DNA of 64,000 bases from contig CAAGII010000156.1 in assembly GCA_900769875.1 (NCBI GenBank), positions 6,333-70,332 of the forward strand. The letters run 5' to 3'. Every line of letters starts with the position of its first letter. Position 1 is the stretch's first letter. A model generated the notes under the pieces. It saw only the letters and a program-made list of their open reading frames with translations, was not told the origin of the DNA and searched no databases. Position numbers and translations under genes: made by a program. The DNA is from Clostridia bacterium. Its GTDB lineage: Bacteria; Bacillota; Clostridia; Christensenellales; Aristaeellaceae. Below are positions 58,846 through 64,000 of this stretch, piece by piece.

Positions 58846-59478
58846 ATGAAAAAGCTGCTTTCACTTCTCCTTGCCGCCGTGATGCTGCTTTCCCTGGCGC
58901 TTCCGCTTGCTGCCTGCGCCGCGGATTACAGCGACCTGCCGCTTTTCTATATCACGACCGAGGATCGTCTTTCCACCAAGCTGCATTCCAGCATGTCGAC
59001 CACGGAAAACAACGTGGTGAAGTACCTTACCTACGGCACCATCGTGCATCTGATCCGGCAGGAGAGCGAGGACTGGTGTCGAATCTGGCTTCGGGTGCAG
59101 GACAGGGAATACACGGGCTATGTGCAGACCGAGTATCTCACGTTTGATGAGCCGCAGGGCGAGCCGCTGGATGGCGACGGTGCCTACACGGAGCCGGTTC
59201 CGCCGACTGCGGATTTTACCGGCTTTGCGCAGGTGCAGCCCTACTACGCGATCGCCCGTCCCACCATGGCGGATGGCGTGGTCGCGATGCGCTGGGCTCC
59301 GAGCCTCACCATGCCCGTGCAGGAGCATCTGACCGCAGGCGTTGAAATCGTTGTTCTTGCGAAGAATCGCTACTGGGCGCAGGTGATTCATCCGTCGACC
59401 GGGATGATTGGCTACATCAGCACAAGCTATATGACCGAAACGGATATTCCGGCTGAAATCTCAGTCACAGGCAAATAA
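58846..59478 (+). CDS. Secreted protein with two SH3-type domains
   Basis: 210 residues with signal peptide MKKLLSLLLAAVMLLSLALP. The sequence LAAC near its end fits a lipobox, so it may be a lipoprotein; AxA cleavage is the alternative. Two bacterial SH3-like domains follow (about residues 40-100 and 130-195: LSTKLHSSMSTTENNVVKYLTYGTIVHLI; VAMRWAPSLTMPVQEHLTAG... MIGYISTSYM). SH3b domains commonly bind cell-wall peptides. No catalytic domain is present. SD GGAGG lies 9 bases upstream. Confidence 0.85.
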   Translation: MKKLLSLLLAAVMLLSLALPLAACAADYSDLPLFYITTEDRLSTKLHSSMSTTENNVVKYLTYGTIVHLIRQESEDWCRIWLRVQDREYTGYVQTEYLTFDEPQGEPLDGDGAYTEPVPPTADFTGFAQVQPYYAIARPTMADGVVAMRWAPSLTMPVQEHLTAGVEIVVLAKNRYWAQVIHPSTGMIGYISTSYMTETDIPAEISVTGK

Positions 59479-59479
59479 A

Positions 59480-59521
59480 CACAGCACCGCTGCTTACCGG
59501 ACACGGGGCAGCGGTGCTGTG
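59480..59521 (-). terminator. Terminator of radical SAM gene, possibly shared
   Basis: CACAGCACCGCTGC and GCAGCGGTGCTGTG form a 14-base stem around a 14-base loop. Only the minus strand has a T-rich tail (TTTATTTG), so it fits best as the end of the gene at 59523-60404. Confidence 0.7.
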
Positions 59522-59522
59522 C

Positions 59523-60404
59523 TTAAATGAAGCTTTCATCCTGATTGAACACGGGCACAAAATCCTTCGAGGCCGAGTCCGGCTCTTGAAGATAGCCCGG
59601 CAGACCAAGCGCGAGCATATGGTCACGTACGCGTCTGTATTCGCGAGTGGTAATGGGGCGATCCAGTCCCTTGACCGATACGCCGTTCATCGGCAGATAT
59701 TGACGCATCAGGCTAACTGGAATGCCCGGTGGCAGGGCATCATGCACCCAGTCCAGCAGCTGGATGCTTTCGCCGGTCAATCCGGGAAGAATCAGGTGGC
59801 GGATCAATGTGCCGCGTTGCATGATGCCATCCTCACCGTACACCGGTATGCCGGTCTGGCGTACCATCTCCGTGATGGCGGTGCTTGCCACATCGAAGTA
59901 GTCGGCGGCGTTTGCACAGAGCCGCCCCATCGCGGCAGAGCGGTGCTTCAGGTCAGGAAGATAGACGTCAATCACCCCGTCCAGCATGCGCAGCGTATCG
60001 ACGGTTTCATAGCCGGAGGTGTTCCATACCAGCGGAACCCGGGGACGGTAGATATCCAGCGCCCGCAGGATCTGCGGGACATAGGGTGTGGCTGTAATCA
60101 GAGACAGAGTGTGCATGCCCTGATCCTCCAGACGCTTCATGCTGTCGGCCAGTATAGCGGGAGTGAAGCTTCGACCCGCGTTGCGATGGCTGATGTCGCC
60201 ATTCTGGCAATAGACGCAGCGCAGCGTGCAGCCCGAAAAAAAGACGGCGCCTGTGCCGTTTGTGCCGCTGATGGACGGTTCCTCCCACAGATGCGGTGCG
60301 ATACGGGCAATCAGCATGGTTTCCGGAAGATGGCAGAAGCCTTTGCCCTCATGCTCATTACGTACTGCATGGCACTGGCGGGGACAGAGATTGCAGACGG
60401 TCAA
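59523..60404 (-). CDS. Radical SAM protein, PflA-like activating enzyme family
   Basis: 293 residues, starting with TTG at 60404 (GGAG 9 bases upstream); there is no in-frame ATG nearby. N-terminal cysteines CNLCPRQC and GFCHL precede the radical SAM cluster motif CTLRCVYCQN (CxxxCxxC). The chain matches the uncharacterised COG1313-type branch (putative pyruvate formate-lyase activating-enzyme homologues). Cofactor SAM is cleaved to a 5'-deoxyadenosyl radical; the target is unknown, and no glycyl radical enzyme is nearby. Confidence 0.88.
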   Translation of the reverse strand: MTVCNLCPRQCHAVRNEHEGKGFCHLPETMLIARIAPHLWEEPSISGTNGTGAVFFSGCTLRCVYCQNGDISHRNAGRSFTPAILADSMKRLEDQGMHTLSLITATPYVPQILRALDIYRPRVPLVWNTSGYETVDTLRMLDGVIDVYLPDLKHRSAAMGRLCANAADYFDVASTAITEMVRQTGIPVYGEDGIMQRGTLIRHLILPGLTGESIQLLDWVHDALPPGIPVSLMRQYLPMNGVSVKGLDRPITTREYRRVRDHMLALGLPGYLQEPDSASKDFVPVFNQDESFI

Positions 60405-60536
60405 TGCGGATCTCTCCTTTGCGCGAGACTACATGCAGTGTATCACAACAGATGTTGCAAAGCAATGAAAGAAAAGCAAAAAATGGATAGAATTGATGCT
60501 GAAATGTGAATTAAAGGTAAAAAGGCAGTGGATTGG

Positions 60537-60565
60537 TGGACAAATCAACCAGATTGTTGTATAAT
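60537..60565 (+). promoter_or_regulatory. Promoter of repeat-containing surface protein gene
   Basis: TGGACA (60537-60542), 17-base spacer, TATAAT (60560-60565), about 95 bases before the ATG at 60661. Confidence 0.75.
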
Positions 60566-60660
60566 GGAACTCGTATTCAGGTCAGGAATGCCTAAGCTTA
60601 CGCTGACTGGCATCTGAAATGGTCAATGTCTGTCAGTGCAAAGGAGTGTTGAACGACGTG

Positions 60661-61986
60661 ATGCAAAAATGGAAACGTCCGGTTCTGATCTTGATGGTTT
60701 TGTGCCTGCTTGTGTCCAGCGTACCTTTTGCCGCGGCACAGGACGGCGTAACGATGACGCTGCCCTCTGGTCTTAGGGAAATCGGTGCGGAGGCTTTTCT
60801 CAATACCAGCCTTATGGAGCGTGTGATTATATCCGAGGGCGTCGAGTCCATCGGCAGCAGAGCCTTTGCCTATAGCGGCGTGATCTTCGTCTCCATGCCA
60901 TCAACCATTACCTTTATTGCAGAGGATGCATTTGAGGGACATCTGGACGAGCTGACGATCCAGTGCGCAAACGCCTATACGCTGGATTACTGCTACCGCA
61001 ACAGCATCAGCGTATATACGCCGGCGACCAATACCCCGAGTCCTACAGCGACAGCAACGCCGGGTAAGACCTATCTGTGGACGCCGACTCCGAGTCCCAC
61101 ACCGTCTCCGACGCCGACGCCGACTCCGAGTCCCACGCCATCGCCAACACCGACCCCGAGCCCGACGCCGACTCCGAGTCCCACGCCGTCGCCAACACCG
61201 ACCCCGAGCCCGACACCGACTCCGAGTCCCACGCCGACGCCGACCCCTACGCCTACTCCGACGCCGACCGCAAGTCCGACGCCTACTCCATCTCCCACAC
61301 CGGGTAAAACGTACCTGTGGACGCCTACGCCCTCTCCCGTAAGGACGGCGACGCCAACGCCGACCCAAACGCCGACACGGACCGCAACGCCTACCCCAAC
61401 CGCGACCTCTGCGGTCACCGCGACCCCGACCAAGACGGGCAGTACGACTGCGACACCCACCAAGACGCCAAGCGCCACTGCTACGTCTACAGGAAACCCC
61501 GGCTATGTGGAAGTGAACGGCTTCAGGATTTATCCGGTTGAGAAGAACGATTGGTACAGCGGCGATATCAACAGACTGTGGGCCAATGGTGCTGTATACA
61601 CAGTGTTTGACGTCAACACGAAGAAGACGTGGCGTGCCCGCCGACTGTATGGAGGCAACCATGCCGACATCGAGCCGTATACCGCGGCAGATACAGCAGT
61701 GCTGTGCCAAATGTACAATGTGTCTTCCGCAAGCCAGATTCTGGAGAACACACACTATCACAGGAGACCCAGCCTTGTGACCATCGGCAATCGAACGTTT
61801 GCATGCTCGCTCTATGGCGTACCGCACGGTGAGCAGGCAATCTACAACAACAACTACGATGGACAGGCTTGTCTCCACTTCAAGAACAGCAAGAAGCACA
61901 ACAGCGGAACAGTCTGCCCCGACCATCAGGCAGCCATCAATGTGGCGTATCAGTACGCCAAGAGCCTGATTGGCAGCAGGGACTGA
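60661..61986 (+). CDS. Secreted BspA-type protein with long Pro/Thr/Ser repeat and conserved C-terminal domain
   Basis: 441 residues. ATG 60661 is preferred; GGAG is 14 bases upstream and GTG 60658 is close. Signal peptide MQKWKRPVLILMVLCLLV..., cleavage near AAA-QD. Residues about 25-115 resemble BspA leucine-rich repeats (LREIGAEAF, VESIGSRAF). Residues ~120-280 are almost purely Pro, Thr, Ser and Ala, with PGKTYLWTPTPSP present twice. The C-terminal ~150 residues (IYPVEKNDWYSGDINRL, FDVNTKKTWRARRLYGGNHADIE, GQACLHFKNSKKHN, DHQAAINVAYQYA) form a conserved clostridial secreted-protein domain of unknown function. There is no sorting motif. The repeat looks like a spacer that lifts the terminal domain off the wall. 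Confidence 0.88.
   Translation: MQKWKRPVLILMVLCLLVSSVPFAAAQDGVTMTLPSGLREIGAEAFLNTSLMERVIISEGVESIGSRAFAYSGVIFVSMPSTITFIAEDAFEGHLDELTIQCANAYTLDYCYRNSISVYTPATNTPSPTATATPGKTYLWTPTPSPTPSPTPTPTPSPTPSPTPTPSPTPTPSPTPSPTPTPSPTPTPSPTPTPTPTPTPTPTASPTPTPSPTPGKTYLWTPTPSPVRTATPTPTQTPTRTATPTPTATSAVTATPTKTGSTTATPTKTPSATATSTGNPGYVEVNGFRIYPVEKNDWYSGDINRLWANGAVYTVFDVNTKKTWRARRLYGGNHADIEPYTAADTAVLCQMYNVSSASQILENTHYHRRPSLVTIGNRTFACSLYGVPHGEQAIYNNNYDGQACLHFKNSKKHNSGTVCPDHQAAINVAYQYAKSLIGSRD
61059..61440 (+). repeat. Low-complexity Pro/Thr/Ser coding repeat
   Basis: Tandem CCGACTCCGAGTCC-like units (Thr-Pro and Ser-Pro dipeptides) between two copies of the PGKTYLWTPTPSP coding segment, at about 61059-61100 and 61300-61340. 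Such tracts expand and contract by slippage and recombination, so length may vary between isolates. Confidence 0.85.
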
Positions 61987-62035
61987 TCCACACAAATCCA
62001 AAGGCGCTGTACATCATACTCTGATCTGTGATATG

Positions 62036-62089
62036 CTCCCCCTGAAGTAGACACTGGAAAAACACAAAACCAGTGAGCTTCAGGGGGAG
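62036..62089. repeat. Strong inverted repeat at left end of IS remnant
   Basis: CTCCCCCTGAAG and CTTCAGGGGGAG (12-base arms) enclose a second pair CACTGG/CCAGTG. It may be an IS sub-terminal structure or serve as terminator for the upstream surface-protein gene, although no T-tract follows. Confidence 0.75.
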
Positions 62090-62094
62090 ATTTC

Positions 62095-62853
62095 ATGTCA
62101 AGGAGAGCAATGTATCCCATTGAGAAGAGAATATAAGCAGCAGAGCGGTACATCAAAGGCGAGGCAAGCGCTGCGAGTATAGCGGCAGAGATGGGAATGA
62201 CCAGAAATGGAGATCAACAAATCGTGGAATGGCAGCGATCTATCGCGAGAACGGCATCGAAGGATTTCACATAAGAGAAGGGAACGAAAGGCATTCATCA
62301 GAGAAAAAGAAGCAAGCGGTTGAGGAATACCTGCAGGGACGAGGATCATTGCGCGAAATATGCCGAAAATACCATATTTCGAGCAATACGATAACGATGG
62401 ATCAAGGTGTATCATAGTAACAGAGAACTACGGGATTATGACCCGAAACCAGAGGTGTATGTTGCTATGCGGAAGGAAGATCACGAAGGAGTAACGCCGA
62501 GAGATCGTCGCGTATGGCCTGGAGCACGGCAAGCACTACAAGGAAACGGCTGAAAGATACGAGGTGTCCTATAACCAGATCTTTCAGTGGGTCAGGCACT
62601 ACGAGGCACGGGGCGAAGCAGGTCTGTAGGATCGCCGCGGAAAGCGTAAAAGCGATGATGAAGTGGACGAGCTAGAGCGGCTGCGCAGGAAGGTTCTGCG
62701 ACTGAACGCAGAATTACAGAAAAGCGAGAGGCTGAATCTGCTGTTAAAAAAAGTAAAGGAATTCGAAGGGAGTTTTGGCTTGGCAGAGGACGAAAGCTGT
62801 CAAAGTACCAAGCAATCCAATTCTATGATGAAACCGAATCATGGCCGGTAGAA
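62095..62853 (+). pseudogene. IS3-family orfA remnant (helix-turn-helix transposase subunit)
   Basis: Successive frames read YIKGEASAASIAAEMGMTRN, AIYRENGIEGFHIREGNE, AVEEYLQGRGSLREICRKY, EHGKHYKETAERYEVSYNQ and ELERLRRKVLRLNAELQ. Together these recall the HTH and leucine-zipper parts of IS3 OrfA. Stops (for example a TAG after GEAGL near 62628) and at least two frameshifts interrupt it. Confidence 0.8.
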
Positions 62854-62902
62854 TGGATGACAACAGTCCATGTCACGGGTCGGCCACTGCATTGACAACT
62901 AG

Positions 62903-63154
62903 CCCACAGAAGGTTTCTGGGGAATCGTGAAGGCTGAGATGTACAATCTGCAGAAATCCTGTTCTGAAGATGAGCTGCGTCAAGCGATTGAGGATTTCAT
63001 TCGATATTACAACGAAGCGCGATACCGGGCACGGTATCGCTATCAATCACAGTCGGTGGTTCGTGCTGCTGCGCTGGCAAGTACCGATCCAGAGCGGTAT
63101 CCAATTCCCGATAATCCTCGGATTCGAAAGTATAAAGCGAAGTATGTTGCATGA
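62903..63154 (+). pseudogene. IS3-family orfB remnant, C-terminal end only
   Basis: 84 codons in frame after a TAG at 62900. PTEGFWGIVKAEMYN (containing the catalytic Glu of the DDE transposase) and ELRQAIEDFIRYYNEARYR match the end of IS3 OrfB. The region encoding the two catalytic Asp is missing, an internal deletion. Confidence 0.8.
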
Positions 63155-63319
63155 GCGACCTAAGTCCAGAGGATAACTCAAGCGTAGCGTAAGGCAATCA
63201 CCGGATTGCAAAAGCACCCTGCCCGAGTGAGCAAGGTGCCGTAAGACGATCTTTGGGTTATTTCATGTGTCTACTTGACAAGGGTGGATCACCGGGGGTA
63301 ATCCAGAGTGTTTTGCTTT

Positions 63320-63523
63320 TCATAATTTCATGCGCACTATCGCCCCTGTGCCTTCTCGCTCCATATCAAACAGCAGAGAAATGAGAGACTGATGATAGGG
63401 GACAAATTGTCCAAGCCTGAGCAGGCGCAGAATATCATCCAAAGTAGCCCAGCGAACAGCCTGAACCTCCTCTGATTGAAGTGAAAGGGTATAAAGATCG
63501 GGATTGGCACGCAGCAAATAGTG
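63320..63523 (-). pseudogene. Nudix hydrolase, 5' end removed
   Basis: The minus strand encodes HYLLRANPDLYTLSLQSEE, EVQAVRWATLDDILRLL and FVPYHQSLISLLFDMER, resembling the C-terminal half of Nudix hydrolases (ExxxxxW.....). The Nudix box is absent because the coding sequence stops at the left end of the IS256-type element at about 63523. The gene is therefore disrupted. Confidence 0.72.
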
Positions 63524-63639
63524 GGTCTATCCCAAATTTTGTGTAAACTCAAAAGCGGTGCAAAAACTAAAGTGGATCGAGGCGGTGGGCAGGGTACCCT
63601 GTTCGCCGCCTTGGCTGCTATGTAACAGAAATTCCGCAG

Positions 63640-63686
63640 CCTGTCAAGGGCAGCGGCGCAGCCGCTGTTCATTTACCCTTGACAGG
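63640..63686. repeat. Nested inverted repeats in IS256-type leader
   Basis: Outer arms CCTGTCAAGGG (63640-63650) and CCCTTGACAGG (63676-63686) are perfectly complementary. Between them is a second perfect hairpin, CAGCGGC-GCA-GCCGCTG (63651-63667), then eight unpaired bases. Either a cruciform or an RNA hairpin in the transposase leader could result. Confidence 0.85.
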
Positions 63687-63760
63687 CAAGGGGAGACCAT
63701 CCCAAGAAGTGTTTAAACCTCCAAGCATGTGTAGAATAAGAAACATCAGTTAGGAGGTTT

Positions 63761-64000
63761 ATGAGTATGTCAAGAAAGAACCGCACTCCGGAAGAAAACG
63801 CGCGGCGAGCGAAGATTTGCGAGCTGCTGCAGGAGGCCAACGTCTCCAGTATGGCGGACATCCAGAACCTGTTCAAGGAAACCATCGCGGAATTCATGGA
63901 GAACGGACTGGAAGCAGAACTGGATGAAGAACTCGGTTACAGCAAATACGATTACCGCAACAAGGAAACGGACAACTCGCGGAATGGTCACAGCAGCAAA
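63761..64000 (+). CDS. IS256-family transposase, N-terminal part, runs off window
   Basis: 80 codons to the window end, uninterrupted. SMADIQNLFKETIAEFMENG and LEAELDEELGYSKYDYRNK are diagnostic of the IS256/mutator transposase N-terminus (family DLFKETIAEFMENGLEAELDxELGYSKYD). TAGGAGG precedes the frame; ATG 63767 (9 bases from AGGAGG) is a better start than ATG 63761 (3 bases). In IS256-type proteins this segment binds DNA; the DDE domain is outside the window. Confidence 0.92.
   Translation, partial: MSMSRKNRTPEENARRAKICELLQEANVSSMADIQNLFKETIAEFMENGLEAELDEELGYSKYDYRNKETDNSRNGHSSK

Larger units (their letters stand above)
62029..63291 (+). mobile_element. Decayed IS3-family insertion sequence
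   Basis: Partial terminal inverted repeats bound the region. The right end is TGTCTACTTGACAAGGG... ending in GGTGGATCA at about 63291; the left end is near 62029, with the shared core GAAGTAGACAC in both (11 of 13 bases). The interior encodes pieces of an IS3-type OrfA, full of stops and frameshifts, and only the tail of OrfB. The length (about 1.26 kb) and missing transposase core show the copy is inactive. No clear target duplication was seen. The strong hairpin at 62036-62089 lies inside its left end. Confidence 0.78.
63523..64000 (+). mobile_element. IS256-family insertion sequence, left part
   Basis: The left end begins at about 63523 (GGGTCTATCCCAAATTTTG), directly abutting the truncated Nudix gene, and the transposase gene follows. 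The right end is beyond the window, so inverted repeats and target duplication cannot be checked. The ~235 bases before the transposase contain the nested repeat at 63640-63686. Confidence 0.78.

Noticed and set aside
61080..61310. Possible CRISPR array in the repeated region
   Set aside because: The repeats are short codon-level units without unique spacers of constant length, and they are in frame with a secreted protein.
61071..61478. A Val-Gly repeat frame on the minus strand
   Set aside because: It is only the complement of the Thr-Pro/Ser-Pro repeat in the surface protein gene.
34000..64000. Prophage or plasmid origin
   Set aside because: dnaD and dnaI (at 20434-22879) occur without phage structural, integrase or partition genes, and no iteron array was seen anywhere in the window.

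Overview
The window looks like chromosomal DNA of a GC-rich, spore-forming member of the Clostridia (Firmicutes). The evidence is vegetative promoters close to TTGACA-17-TATAAT, strong AGGAGG ribosome sites, a T-box leader, DnaD and DnaI-type replication proteins, GatCAB, and sporulation genes (spoIIP, a gerW/ytfJ homologue with its DUF2953 partner, a DacF-like carboxypeptidase). A Christensenellales-like lineage is my guess from the style of the secreted proteins; no rRNA or tRNA gene is present to test it.

Layout. 1-3985: a MarR regulator and a heterodimeric ABC exporter (second half-transporter cut by the window edge). 4082-9794: a CBS/DRTGG family II pyrophosphatase, secreted CHAP and VanW proteins, and a secreted SGNH hydrolase. 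9863-19395: a ten-gene Mrp/Mbh-type cation/proton antiporter operon with four antiporter-like (MrpD/NuoL-type) subunits. 19546-23679: NlpC/P60 protein, DnaD, DnaI, an ArsC-fold protein without its cysteine, and a VOC protein. 23813-29212: a T-box-controlled transamidation operon, (aspS-gatC fusion)-gatA-gatB. 29373-33674: secreted 5'-nucleotidase, then nifS-nifU-HAD. 33832-37259: MATE transporter, epimerase, 2-hydroxyacid dehydrogenase. 37313-42753: BMP-type (nucleoside-like) ABC uptake system with a divergent binding-protein gene that has an attenuator-like leader. 42808-48387: sporulation and cell-wall genes flanking a large unrecognised protein. 48533-54480: MTA/SAH nucleosidase, SDR, pseudo-receiver protein, SPFH/zinc-ribbon protein, TetR regulator and ABC-2 exporter. 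54672-61986: oxidoreductases, Na/Pi symporter, beta-helix and SH3 proteins, radical SAM protein and a Pro/Thr/Ser-repeat surface protein. 62029-64000: mobile-element debris, comprising a decayed IS3-family element, a truncated Nudix gene and the start of an IS256-family element.

Working together. The transamidation operon probably makes Asn-tRNA(Asn) from mischarged Asp-tRNA(Asn). Its leader carries overlapping GAA and AAC triplets in the specifier loop, so it may sense tRNA-Asn and tRNA-Glu. The Mrp-like complex and the Na/Pi symporter both point to a sodium economy. The BMP transporter, the secreted nucleotidase and MTA/SAH nucleosidase suggest nucleoside salvage. Many exported proteins have type I signal peptides and wall-binding or wall-cutting domains.

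The most interesting items are the two-codon T-box over an AspRS-GatC fusion, the four-antiporter Mrp-like operon, the terminator/anti-terminator leader of the BMP gene, and several clean palindromic operators. All coordinates and folds were read by eye; no search or folding program was run.
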